Assembly (NCBI GenBank): GCA_001599755.1
Contig: BCHX01000004.1
Location: 2,976,001-3,040,000 of the forward strand
From: Gliomastix tumulicola
Lineage: Eukaryota > Ascomycota > Sordariomycetes > Hypocreales > Bionectriaceae
Reading direction: 5' to 3'
DNA: 64,000 bases
Positions 11,862 to 22,764 of this stretch are shown piece after piece. The notes under the pieces were generated by a model, which was not told where the DNA came from, made no database searches, and saw only the letters and a program-made list of their open reading frames with translations. A program made the translations under genes and the position numbers. Position 1 is the first letter of the stretch; the number at the start of each line of letters is the position of its first letter.

Positions 11862-12533
11862 GCATGGGGGTCAACACGGGAAACACGTCTTCCATGATGA
11901 CCACCGACCACCTAGTCGGCGCAGCCTTTTATACAGCAGGCATTTTGTGCATCAGCGCTGGCAGGCCGTGACAGTTTAGCGTGGTCCAAGGGCACATCCA
12001 AGACGCGTAATGTATGGATTACGTTTCTTTTTCTTTTTCTATTTTCTTTTGTTTTCTCATCAAGGAAGGGACATGGGGTTATTCTCTTTAGGGTCGCAGG
12101 TGGTATTTATGCGGAATGGCTCCAATCAGCCTTCCAACGACAGAACTCACCGGAAGGCGTTGAAGGTTGTAGGTTTCTTTTGATGCCCTCTGCAGGCTGA
12201 TACCCCATCGTGGTCTCCGATTATCGCAGACGCACGCACAACATGGACGCAGACGGTTTTATTTAAGTAGGAATTTCTTAATATGAAACAGGAGTCCAAC
12301 TCGGGGTTCACTTTCATGACAACAACTTGGGGAGGGGGGGATAAGTTTCGTCCATTGATCATAGTGAAGTCATATTCAACATGCGGTATATAAGTGAACC
12401 TACGAACACCAGAGAGGGGGTTTACAAACAAAGGAAGAAAATCAAGGGTTCTGCCGCCGCCGCCACTCCAACACCCACCGGAGAAAAGAAGAAACAATGC
12501 ATTCATAATAACGCCCCCCTTTCGTGATTGAAA
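11862..12533. other. Intergenic region between converging genes
   Basis: This holds the 3' ends of pab1 (+) and the two-TM protein gene (-). A T-rich stretch near 12025-12060 could be part of the pab1 3' end. No gene is seen. Confidence 0.5.
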
Positions 12534-15084
12534 TCAATTCTTCTGCCCGGTGATGCCGATGCCCTCCTGCAGCAGGTACTTCCGTCCCGGGGCGCTGCCA
12601 TACAGCGTCTCCATGACCTTGCTCTTCTGCTGCCTCCTCACGTCGGCCAGGTGGTCGCTGACGTCGCTGATGCCGCGGATCTGGTCCTCGAGCGAGAGGG
12701 TGGTGGAGTTGACGCCACGGACGAGCGGGGAGACGAGCTTGCTGCGCAGGGACTCGAGGGAGGCCTTGAGGGTGAGGAGCTTCCCGTTGTGCTCGACGAG
12801 GATGCCCTTGTTGCGGACCGTCTTCTCGCGGACGTCCTGGAGGAGCAGCCTGTTCTGCTCGAACTTGCGGAGCTCGGCGGCGCGGGGGCCGAGGATGCGG
12901 GCCCAGAGGCCCGACAGCAGGTCGGCGTGCAGCTCGGTCTGGGCGGTGGACTCGCGGACGACGGTGCGGGCGAGGTTGAGGAAGTGGCGGTCGACCGTCT
13001 CGAAGAGGGCGAAGAGGGTGACGGCGTGCTGGAGCTCCGACTGGATCGAGTCCTCGAGGACGGTGATGAACTCGCGGAAGAGCAGCTGGACCATGTGCTG
13101 CTCGCGCTGCGGGTTCGAGGGCCCGAAGACCCACGAGGCGAGGGTGCCGAGGGCCGTCGGCGAGCCCGAGGGATCCTCGAGGATGTGCGCGTGGGAGAGG
13201 AGGTTGTGGACATTGTCGTAGGCGGAGGAGAGGGTCGAGGGCGCCGGCAGGTTGTGGAAGCGGTTGAGGTGCATCTTGGCCCAGTCCATGACGTTGAGGA
13301 TGCTGGAGGGAGATGATGCATGTTAGTGAGTTTTGAGAGAGAGAGAGAGAGAGAGAGTGAGACGAGGTTGGATGAGGTACTCACGCATCGATGTCACCGT
13401 CAACACGGGCAAAGAACCTCGTCATCTCCTCCGCCAGCGTCCTCATGGTGTCGCTCAGCGTGTCCAGGTCTGCGACGATGCTCGCGGCATCCCTCATGTG
13501 GCTCGACCGGACGCTCTCGCCGAGATCCCAGACGGCGATGCTCGTGGCCTGCAGATCGTGCACCTGGGTGACGGCATGCTCCGAGTAGTAGATGAGCGGC
13601 TCGAAGGAGCGGGCAACGCCGGCAATCTTGACGAGGTCGCCCGCCGGGCGCGGCGCCGGAGGCTGGAGGAGTGCCTTGAGCGTGGACAGACTCAGGACGG
13701 CGACGAGGATGGAGAGGAGGGTCGAGGTCCATGTTGCGGTTGCGGAGTGGAAGTACTTGCGGGTGGTGCGGATGGCCGCCTCGATCGGCTCCGTCCGCTG
13801 CTGGACCTCTGCGCGCACGGCGAATCGTATATCTGGGTAGGAGACCATGTCAGCCCAACGGTCCGTGCAGTCATCGGCCGTGCAACCGTTCCAACTCTCT
13901 CTTTGCCACACACACACACACACACACAAGTGTATCTCAACCCCCCTCCCAATGGTAAATGAAACGTACAGTTCTCAGATGGCTGCTCTGCCGTCCCCGT
14001 CGCAACCGCGACCAGCGGCGTCGACGCCCTCCACCGCAGCGTCAGATCCTCCGGCCGCTCGGGACTCACACTCCTCCCCTTGACGGGACTCTCGCTGCCC
14101 CGCGGCAGCCTCGTCCGGATCGCCTTCTCCAGCACCCCGTTGTCGCTGTCATACCTGCTCTCGGGCGTGTTCTCCTTGGTGAACGGCAGCGTCCCCAGCG
14201 CGTCAACGGGCCCTCTCCAGAGTGCGGCGCCAGGAAGACCGCCGTGATGGTGGTGGTGGAGGAGCCCCTGCGCTCGTCTCTGGTGATGATGATGATGATG
14301 AGGCGACACCGACGACGACGGGGGAACGTGCCTCCGCCACGCCGGCGGCGAAAACCCACCGGCGGAACCGATCTCCGAGTCCGGGAGATCCTTGTCGTCG
14401 TACACGTCCAGCAGCTCCTCTTCCTCCTCCTCCTCCTCCCCCTCGCCGTCCGTCGTCATCGCGGCCTCGCTGGGCTCGACCGAGTGGCGCAGGGACTCGG
14501 GGCTGGGCGGGGGCTCGAGGTCCCTCAAGGAGACGTCGAGGGCGTCGGGATCGAGGGTCTCGCTCATGGTGCTGGTGCTGGTGCTGGTGCTGGTTCTCGT
14601 GTCTCGAGGAGGAAGATCTACCGCCGTCTTTCCTCGTTTGCGCAGTGCCAGAGGCAGAAGAAGAAGAAGCAGAAGCAGAAGCAGAAGGGTAGGAGAAACC
14701 CTGGAAGGGCACTAGGTCAGGACGCGACAGCACAAGCGACTGGTCCTGCAGGATAAGCTGGCTCCCGAGCTCGAAGCCGTTGCCGCCGAGCCGGTCGTAT
14801 TCACAGCGGTCGCGGTAGAAGCCTCTGCCCTGCGGCGGCGCTTCCTCTCCGGCTGCGATAGTCGCGGACGACGATCTACTATTAGTATTATTATTAGGCG
14901 CCGTGCGATCCTGGCGCAGGAACTGGGGCAACGAGAACCGAGGTCGCGGGATGCGCAGGGACAATTGCGGCAGGTACAGCGCGAGGAAGACGACGAGGAT
15001 GATGAAGCTGGCGAGATATGTGCTCGGGGCGACGTTGATGCTGACGAGGGAGACGTTGTTGTTGACGGTTAGGAACGAATTCAT
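12534..15084 (-). CDS. Conserved-looking two-TM protein of unknown function; one join unresolved
   Basis: I do not recognise the family. Minus-strand pieces are 15084 to about 14600 (frame 1), about 14630-13970 (frame 2), 13832-13385 and 13302-12534, roughly 755-775 aa. The last two introns are clear: donor GTACGT with CTGAC branch (13969-13833) and donor GTGAGT with CTAAC branch (13384-13303). The N-terminus (MNSFLTVNNN) leads to a TM helix at about 20-40. A Ser/His/Glu-rich disordered part follows (polyGlu, polyHis), then RAEVQQRTEP, a second TM segment (TSTLLSILVAVLSLSTLKALL), and a long helical C-terminal half with coiled-coil character. Between about 14570 and 14710 the frame changes by one base inside TTCTGC and CAGCAC repeats. 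Either a weak intron (candidate 14699-14633, GTTTCT...ACGAG) or an assembly slip explains this. Continuity of composition argues for one gene. Confidence 0.7.
13335..13356. repeat. (GA)n microsatellite inside an intron
   Basis: About 11 GA units within the last intron (13303-13384) of the two-TM protein gene. The CTAAC branch site lies between the repeat and the acceptor. Confidence 0.9.
13907..13928. repeat. (CA)n microsatellite inside an intron
   Basis: Eleven CA units inside the 137-nt intron (13833-13969) of the two-TM protein gene; on the sense strand it reads as a TG tract. Confidence 0.9.
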
Positions 15085-15720
15085 TGCTCAGCTGCTTTCG
15101 CTCACCGAAACGACAGACAGAATGAGGGGCCAGGTTCAGCAGCGGATGGAGGGGGGCAAAAAGACAAGACGGAGGACGGGAAAGCGAAAGCGGGAGACAG
15201 AGAGAACTGACAGGCCGAATCTCTGCCTCATCCTTGCCAGTCACAGTCGCCCGATGCAGTGGGGAAAACGGCCTCTGAAACGGCCACCTCGAGGCGAATT
15301 CGAGAGGTTGGTCCATTGGTTCATTGGTTCAGTGGTTCATGGGTTATCTTTTGTGTTTTGGTTGGTTGCCACTGGCGATGGTGGGGGTCCCTTTTTTTGG
15401 CAGTGGCTGGAGAGATGCAACAACAGCCAATCATTCATCCAGTCCCTGAAACACAGAAACAGACGGACTGCTCCGTCTACATTCAACTTTTTAAACATAA
15501 CATAAAAGTCTCACCAACGCTGAACCGCCTGGAGCCGCTCGACTAACAAAGACTACCTAAAACTAAACCGTTTCCAAATCATCACGAGTAGATTAAACGA
15601 GTGAAAACCCGCTCACTGGCAATGACAATAACAGCAGTAGCTTGCACCTTGACTTCCTCCTCTTACGACTTTAGAAACAAAAACAGCACGAGGCACTACC
15701 TAGCCGGGGGGGGAGGCAGC
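15085..15720. other. Intergenic region, promoter of the two-TM gene
   Basis: It lies between the start of the two-TM gene and the stop codon of the universal stress gene, both on the minus strand. No coding frame is supported. Confidence 0.5.
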
Positions 15721-18003
15721 TTAATCAATCTTGGCGTTGGCTAGACTGCGCGCCGCCGGGTTGCTGAGATTGTTCACCTGTCGCACCGCCGTCCTCTTGT
15801 ACTTGCTGCTCTTCCTTAGCCGCTTCCGGGCCACCATAACCGGTACCGAACTCTTGGTCACCAGATAGTTCGAAAACGATCCGAGGATAACACTGTGATT
15901 CACTCTCAGTCAGTAGAGTTCACCCAAAGGAGACAACATCGCCTGCTTAGACTTACCCTTTGAGCGCACTGCGTCCGCGACTTCCTATGACGACCAGTGT
16001 CGGGCTCACCAGGTCAATGACTTCTGTGATCAAGTGCTTCGGGTTCTTGCAGTGAAGAACTTCCACAATGACCCGAACCTGCAACTGGGTCTTTCGCAGC
16101 AAGCGCAGAACCCTGTCTGTGATGTCCTTGACCGCACGATGACGCTCCTCCTCGGCCTTGTTTCGGCTGGATGGTGCTGGCGAAGCCCCCGGTGTCCCTG
16201 CTTGGCGCCTGAGGTCCATCACTTGAGTCCCAGGCGCAGTCGCCGTCGTACTATTAGCCACTGTGTTGATGGCCGCTGCCTGCTCCCTCATCGCCTTCGG
16301 GTCATCAGGAACAAAAGCACCATCTCCTGTGACAATTCCCGTCTCCTCATCCACACAGTAGATAGCAATGAGTGTGTCTCCGTCGCGTAATACCGTACCA
16401 ATCGCCCATTCCAATGCGTGCGCTGACTCGTCGCTCAAGTCCGTGGCAACGAGATACTTCCTGAGGCGGCGATGCTCTTCATCTGCCACTTGGGAGATCT
16501 TCTGGTACTCTCCTCGATAAATGATCCGGATCGCACGGTGAGATTCTGGTTGCTCGACAACACCAGTCATCGAGAAAGAGAGCTTCTGGGCCCTCTTGAT
16601 ATCGTCAATGTCTGCCTCTTCATCCGAATCCATGACGGAGGGCGTCGCGGAACCCGGCTTGTGGTCGTAGCTAGTATGTGGGTGAACCAAGTTCTTTCCA
16701 GGCTTGCTTATTTCTCCCGACGAGCTGGTGACCTTGATCTCAGGTTCTGGAATCAGTGATTTGTACTGATAGCTGTGCTGCGAAGCAATTTGGGTCCCTG
16801 CATGAGGGTTAGTCAGAGTGGTGAATCAAGCCAAGCTGGCGGTGTGATGGAGAAGGATATAAAACACGTACGTTCTTCTTCTGCAGCAGCAAGAAGACTC
16901 AGGGTCTTCCTCTGCACCCCTGGCGAGCGGGAGCGGGAAACGCTTTGGTTGTTCCCGGACGTAACATCAGAATTCAGTGCCCTTGGTGTCTTCTTACGGC
17001 CACGGTCTTCATCATCGGTCGAGTATGGCTCATCCTCTTCACTAGAGCCAAGATGTTCGCCATCTGGACCGAGATAATCCTTGACCAGCCGACCCTCTCC
17101 AGCCTCATGAATGACTTTCTTCTTGGGCAACTGCGATAGACTGCCACCAGATCCAGCCAGGTTAGCGTCAGTTAACCGCCTGTACGCGTTACTCAGGTCA
17201 ACGACTTGGCCGTCATTGAGATATGCTTTACCCGTGGTAGGTTTCGACGAAAATGTCGCCGGCGACCTAGACCGGCTCGTTAAGCGATTATGAGGGGATC
17301 TCGAGCTTCCGCTCAGACGGCTAGAGAGTCCACCAGAGGCTTTGCGACCGCGCTCGCCAGGGAGTACAAGGTTGCTAAGATCAGACGAGCGAAGGGCCTC
17401 CCCGAGGGAACTAGGACCAGCTTTCTTCGCCGAGCTAGAGTCCCGCTGTGCAGCCCTAAGCGGCATTTGCTGTGTAGATGCACCAAGTGGGTTGTACATT
17501 CCTGAGAACTGATATCCAGATGGCTCGTTTCGGCCAGACGATGCCCGTGGGCCAAAATCGACGGGCTTGTAAGAGGCGTCCGACAACTTCCGGTAGTGCG
17601 AAGACTGACTAGGGCTTCGCTCCGTGAACACGGAGGCCAGAGGCGACGAAGGCGAACTGGGCACTGTGCTGCTGCCGCCGCCGGACCTCGTCCTAGAGGC
17701 AGCAGGGAGAGGCGTGTCCATATCAAGCATACTCCTCACAGGAGCCTGTCCGCCTGGGCTTGTTCTGGTCGTGGGTGAGCCGGGTTCGTCCCCGACGTCG
17801 AGCATACTCCGGACGGGAGATCGAGCAGTCGCATAGGGGCTTGCTGAGCGACGCTCGATGCTGTTGGCAGCCACACTGGTCTGAGCTTTATTCTCGAGCA
17901 GTGCAAGAACCTCCCTCCTCTCCATGTCCAGCATGGCGTCGATGCTGATCGGCCGGTCATCGTGAGGCGGCCGCGCCTGGGATGACTCCCTTCGAGAATA
18001 CAT
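15721..18003 (-). CDS. Universal stress protein (UspA family) with a long disordered N-terminus
   Basis: Exons on the minus strand are 18003-16872, 16797-15957 and 15892-15721, giving 714 aa. Donors are GTACGT and GTAAGT, branch sites CTAAC/CTGAC. The ATG at 18003 starts MYSRRESS; the open frame continues 54 codons upstream without an attractive start. Residues 1 to about 480 are Ser/Pro/Arg-rich and disordered, with a repeated motif PVRSMLD at about 63-69 and 88-94 and a related AMLD at 23-26. The Usp domain begins at YLVATDLSDESA (about 492). It ends with GSRGRSALKGVILGS, an exact G-2X-G-9X-G-S nucleotide-binding motif spanning the last intron, so it is the ATP-binding type. Fungal members of this architecture are known, but their biochemical role is poorly defined. 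Confidence 0.9.
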
Positions 18004-19439
18004 GACGGTTCGAGGCTCGGCGCAAGGTATTCGGGGCAGTTGGCGCCTGACGGTGACGACGGGTAGATTGTGTATCCAGTAGAAGCTTGCGAATTCGAAG
18101 TTGAGTGGTATGGGGGTTGGGTGTTGATCTTTATCAGCGAGGGAACTTTCGATGACGGAGATCACGAGGCTTGGAGGAGTGAAACCAGAAGGGCATTGTG
18201 GTCGGTCGCGGGACGCCGGGCGGTCAGTTCATGGCTGCCCAACTCGGTGGTTGCAGCGTCTGTCGGAGGGCGAATGGGGTTGTTCTGGGGATTTCCGTTC
18301 CACCGCTCAACGTCCAGAGGTTGTGCAGAGGGAATCGGAGGGAATCGTGCGCAGAGTCGAACGGTCGAAGGATGCAGAGGTTGCGAATCTTGAGTAAAGG
18401 CACAGAAAACGAGCGCAGTCGCTGCACTCGGGTGGGTTTGCGGAGGTGGGGTAACAGACAGCTCTACGCGTCCGCCGCCGTAGCTCTCCGAGGAGATAGA
18501 GATTTTGGTCGTTCGGGGGGGGACAATTGGCCAGGATGCTGCCGACGGAGCGACCTTGGTGCGCGAGAGTTAGCGACGACAGTTGGAGGAAGGAGAAGCG
18601 TGCTAGCTCGTGAGGAGAGGTGGGATGTACGAATTCGTTTTGTCGGGCGACTGCGGAGGCGGAGCAGCAGCAGAGCTAGCACCTACCAGTTAGTTAGTGC
18701 TAGCAGCGTTTAGGACAGTGGCTGTAGCCCCCAGGCCGTCAAATAGTGCCCCCTAGCCCAATAAGACTTGCTCGCTGGTTGTCTCTTTCACTTACAATCC
18801 AGTCGAAGTGGGGCTGGGACACATGGACTGAGGAGCAGAAGTTCTGACAGAGGTGCGACTGTTCACGCCTGCGATGAATGCGAATCAGTCACATTAAGAT
18901 GTCAGAGAGACGATTCGGAGGCGGCATTTCCTGTGTCAATGTCACATCATTTGCATGAAGGCCTGGTACGTGAAACTGCCTTAACTTGTTGAGTCGTGCC
19001 TGCCATATCTTCCAGAAGGTGGACTGATGTTTAGGTTAAGTTCAAGCTCATTTCCATGGTGGGGCAACATCTGACTACTAGTAGGCACTGAGTGGTGTGG
19101 AAGGTGCGATGCTTTTCGAGCATAGGTCGACGGCAGGAGGGGATAGAACGACACGAATGCTGAAGTCGCCTCTCCCAGACGTCGGCCAAGAGAGCTTACT
19201 TACTAGTACGTAGTCACTGAAGCATGTGCTGCCGTACTAGGTAGAACAAAACCATCGCAGTGTCAAGATAGGCCGTAGCCACAAATAAGTAAACCATTCC
19301 CCTCTATACGAGGTAGTGTTTGTTATAATACTTGTACAAAGTGTTTAGACATGTTGACTCTTCGCCACGCTTGAGCCACGCTGAATAATCATACAGCTAA
19401 CCGGGCCGCCGCCCCTAGATCCTCGACGCAAGCTTCTCT
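18004..19439. other. Intergenic region, 1.4 kb
   Basis: Upstream of the universal stress gene and downstream of rsm7, both on the minus strand. The part up to about 18700 is GC-rich and probably promoter or leader. No gene or RNA is recognised. Confidence 0.5.
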
Positions 19440-20604
19440 CTATTTCGTCTTCTTCGACTTGGCCTTCTTCATGCTGCCGGCGTTGGCACGTGCCGCCGTG
19501 CCCTGCTTGTGGATGACCTTCCGCTTGTCCCACACCGACGACCGCCCCTCCACCACGGCGACAATCTCTTCGGCGACTCGGTAGGGGAACTGCTTGCGGC
19601 CGCTGCCCTTGGACGGCTTCTTCTCCACGGCGTCGAGGATCCACTTGAAGGCGAACCGCCGGCGCTGCCGCAGGAGCAGGGGCATCGGCACCTCGAGCGC
19701 GCGGCCACCGCCTGCGGCTCCGCTGACCATCTTGACCTTGAGCAGGGGCGCGACGGAGTCGATGGCGATGGTGATGTACAGGATCGGGTTCAGGGGGAGG
19801 TGGGAGGCCGGAGGGGTTCCCGGCAGAAGGGGGAATTTCGGGCTGTAGATCGGTGCCGGGGATGTTCGGAGGTAGTTCAGGACGACGGCCATGTTCTGAT
19901 GACATTGTTAGCTGGGGTGTGCCCACAGGATGCCTCCGATCGAGCTTTGAGCTGTAGAAAGAGACGGGTGCCGCAAGAAAACCTACCCTCTGCGCGACGC
20001 TCAGCTTCCCATCCCTCATCATCAAACGCGTCAACTGATCCAGCACCGGATGATATCGCTTCTTGTGGTTGAAGTCCGAAGGGTACGGTCTCGTCGGCAG
20101 GGGGAACTTGAACCCAGCCGAGTCTGCCAACGCGGTCTCGCTCGCCACGAGCCCCTGCCCCCCTGCTGATGTTGATGCCTCCAGGAGAGCGTCCGCCTCG
20201 TCAGCCGGCGGGATCATGCCCTCGCTAAAGAGCATCTCCTGCTGGGCGTCTGTCAGGCCCGGCTCCCCTTCCTTCGGCGTCACCTTGCCGCTGAAGAAAA
20301 TCTTCTCCAGCTCGGCATCGCCCAGGCTCTCGATGTGCGAGTCGGCGCTGGTACCGGGGGCGGGCGCGTCGCCGGGCGTCGAGGCCAGGGCATCAGATTG
20401 TTCCGGCTTCAGGTAGTCGGCGGCGTTCGTCTCGGGCGGCACCCGCGGCGTCTGGCTGTTGTTGTTGTTGCTGTGCGACTCGTCCGAGTACCATCGTGGT
20501 CTCGCGACAACGGGCTGGACGAACGGTCGTGACCTCGGCGCAGCAGGTCTCGACCGCACTGCCAGACTCCTGCAGGCTCCCCACACTTTCGACCTGGCAG
20601 ACAT
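19440..20604 (-). CDS. rsm7: Mitochondrial small-subunit ribosomal protein uS7m
   Basis: Exons on the minus strand are 20604-19987 and 19895-19440, giving 357 aa. The join VAQR-NMAVVLNYLR restores the uS7 core. The intron (19986-19896) has donor GTAGGT, branch CTAAC and acceptor ATCAG. The N-terminal 40 residues are rich in Arg/Ser/Ala and end at RPRW, as expected for a mitochondrial presequence. About 160 acidic, low-complexity residues precede the conserved domain, a fungal extension. The C-terminal part (KMVSGAAGGGRALEVP and RQRRRFAFKWIL) is the uS7 region that contacts 3' small-subunit rRNA and the E-site. The protein ends in a Lys-rich tail. The ATG at 20604 is chosen over a non-ATG start 20 codons upstream. 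Confidence 0.93.
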
Positions 20605-22037
20605 GACTGACCTGCGTCTGATTGCTTGATTTGGACGCCAATTCGGGGCGGGACGTCTCCTCAAGCAGCTATTCGTGATGCATCGAAATCGTGATGAGCC
20701 GCGAAAACCATCAAAAATTACTGGGCAGCTTCGTGTGGAGCCCGCGGGCTAACATAAATCCGCCCAACCGGCTCCATCGAAGCCGGTGTAGGGTAGGCCA
20801 ATACCACCTCGAAAGGTGCTAGGACCAGTCGGGGAGGTCCCTCACGAGAGGCTTCACCTTTTGTTCTTCCACCCTCACAGCATAACGTTGGTGTCAGCTT
20901 TAAGGCCGCCCAGACAGACCATCTACGTGTCAACAGCAAAAGCCCCAATCACAGGATCCATCCAGCTCCTTCACGATGCAAGTCATCATTCGATGAGGGG
21001 GGGTTTCTCTCGGGAATGCGAGACGCACTAGCAAAGCAGGAATGGGGTTCGGCCTCTGATACGAGTAACGGGACGGGAGGCAAAACGGGAACGGGCACAT
21101 CACCTGTTCGAGGAAGAAGCACGATTTGCTCATCAATTCATCATCATACTTACCGCGCGCGCGCGCGCCTGCCCACCCGTTCTCTCGCCTGCCGCCACTT
21201 CGATCGCCGCCGGCAAAACGAGCCGACCCTGTCCACCAGGCGCATGCTGAGGGAAAAATTGTAAAACAAACCCTCCGACCCTCCTGGCTTACCATGCCGT
21301 CACGGCTTACCGCAGCAAGTGAGGATCTACCACGGGCTGGGTTTCTTCACATCGGCCATTATCCCAATGTAACGCCGTCGAGGACCTCCGTCGCCGGCCC
21401 CTCCCCCTTCGCCTTTGGGACACGACTAGGCGGGTTGACAGTTGTTCAATTTTCTGAGACCCCTAACTCGTCAGAACCTCTCTCTTTCTCCTCTCTGTCT
21501 GCTTCCTGACTCCCAAACCCCCCCCCAACGGTTAGTTGAAAGGAAAAAAATCCCGTCTAGTTCTGCAAAGAGGCAGAACAGACCCAATATGTGAACAGAC
21601 GCCCTTTTTGCTGCTGCCCGTCCATATCTTACAACCAGAAGAAAAACCCATTATAACCCCCCGAGTGGGACCCATCGCGAACTCCGGACTTGGTGTGTGT
21701 TCAACCGTTCCAGATGAAACCGGCATTGAGAAAGAAATGTAGACGAGAGGCGGGAAAAGAGAAAAAAGAAAAAGAAAAANCCAAGAAAACTACCTAGAGA
21801 AGTGAAAGGGAAACGGAATCCGAAGGGAAAGTGAAAACTCGGCAGCAGAGAGCAGAGGGACGGCTCGGCATCCCCGACACCTTTTCCCCCTCCCCCCGTT
21901 CGTGATGCACGCCTCCCCGATGTGACGAGAGGGTGTGATTCGAGGAAGAGACGGCGGGTTTGCTAGGGACGGCTGCCTAACCTACTGCCGTCCCCCCCTC
22001 CCATCGTCAGTTCGCCCTCTCCTCGACGGTTCCAGCC
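20605..22037. other. Intergenic region, 1.4 kb, with one N
   Basis: Promoter of rsm7 (-) and 3' flank of the dsRBD-like gene (-). It contains an alternating GC run near 21158-21168, several C- or A-homopolymers and an N at 21780. No coding sequence is supported. Confidence 0.5.
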
Positions 22038-22614
22038 TCATAGATTGCTGGTCAGCCACAGATAGGCGACCTCGGCGACGTCCTCCTTGGCGTTGTTGAG
22101 ATACCGGCCGTCATACCAGTACCTCGCCGCGTGGCAGTGGCCATCGACAACCACCTTGCTGGACCAAGCCGTTCGTCCGCCTTTATTGGTCCCAAGGACT
22201 CCCAATCAGCATTTGCATTTTCGAACCTGTCAAACCGACAGGAAGAGGGAAAGGGACGAAGCGGGGAGTGGGCTTGAAGGGGGACTAGTGGCAACGGGTT
22301 TTGGAAACGCCTCGCAAGAGACTGAGAAGACGGAGGGACGGAAAACATACCGCGGCGGTCCGAGAACATCTGGAACACGGGAGGACCGATGCGATTGTCT
22401 CGGCAGCATTCTAGTGCGTCCCCAAGTCAGCAGTTGATCCGGGTGGCTTGCTCCTCGCATTGGTCCCGTTGTCCCTTTTTGCTGCTGGAGGGAGACAACA
22501 GACAGGAGAGCGCAGGCGGGGGGAGGGGGAGGGAGCTGTCATACCTTCGAGGCGGTCCTGCCAAGCGGTGCTTTCACCCGTGGGCTGAGCGGACGAGGAC
22601 ATGACAGTGGTCAT
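22038..22614 (-). CDS. Small dsRNA-binding-domain-like protein, three short exons
   Basis: Exons on the minus strand are 22614-22545, 22410-22351 and 22180-22038, giving 90 aa. Donors are GTATGA and GTATGT, acceptors CACTAG and ATAAAG. All phases agree, and the product ends at TGA 22038. The predicted fold follows the dsRBD order. Helix 1 is WQDRLEECCRDNRI and strand 1 begins PPVFQMFSDRRGG. Strand 2 is AWSSKVVVDGHC, strand 3 is AARYWYDGRY, and helix 2 is NNAKEDVAEVAYLWL. The NAKEDVAE segment matches the usual KKxAKxxAA helix only loosely, so RNA binding is uncertain. The first Met (22614) has a second Met four codons later as an alternative. The exons are 60-143 nt and easily missed. It sits alone, with 1.4 kb of non-coding sequence downstream and 4.5 kb upstream. 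Confidence 0.72.
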
Positions 22615-22740
22615 ATCAACAAAAAAGCTATTGTAGATCGATGTCCGATGGAGTCAGGATTTCCGAGCTAGTAACTGGGCGTCTATCCAAGACTCGTTTG
22701 ACGATTGTATACGAAGGAAGCCGGAAGGACGTGATATACG

Positions 22741-22764
22741 TGTATGTATGTATGTATGTGTGTG
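22741..22764. repeat. (TATG)n microsatellite
   Basis: About four TATG units followed by TG units, 5' of the dsRBD-like gene. Confidence 0.85.

Noticed and set aside
12528..13316. 262-codon plus-strand frame opposite the two-TM gene
   Set aside because: Its Glu/Val/Leu-rich composition reflects the antisense of the coding exons. The minus-strand exons join with good splice sites.
13959..14756. 265-codon plus-strand frame opposite the two-TM gene's repeat-rich part
   Set aside because: An Arg/Pro-rich low-complexity product. It spans an intron boundary of the real gene.
21158..21170. Alternating GC run, first considered as a regulatory Z-DNA element
   Set aside because: Too short and common in GC-rich fungal intergenic DNA to support a function.
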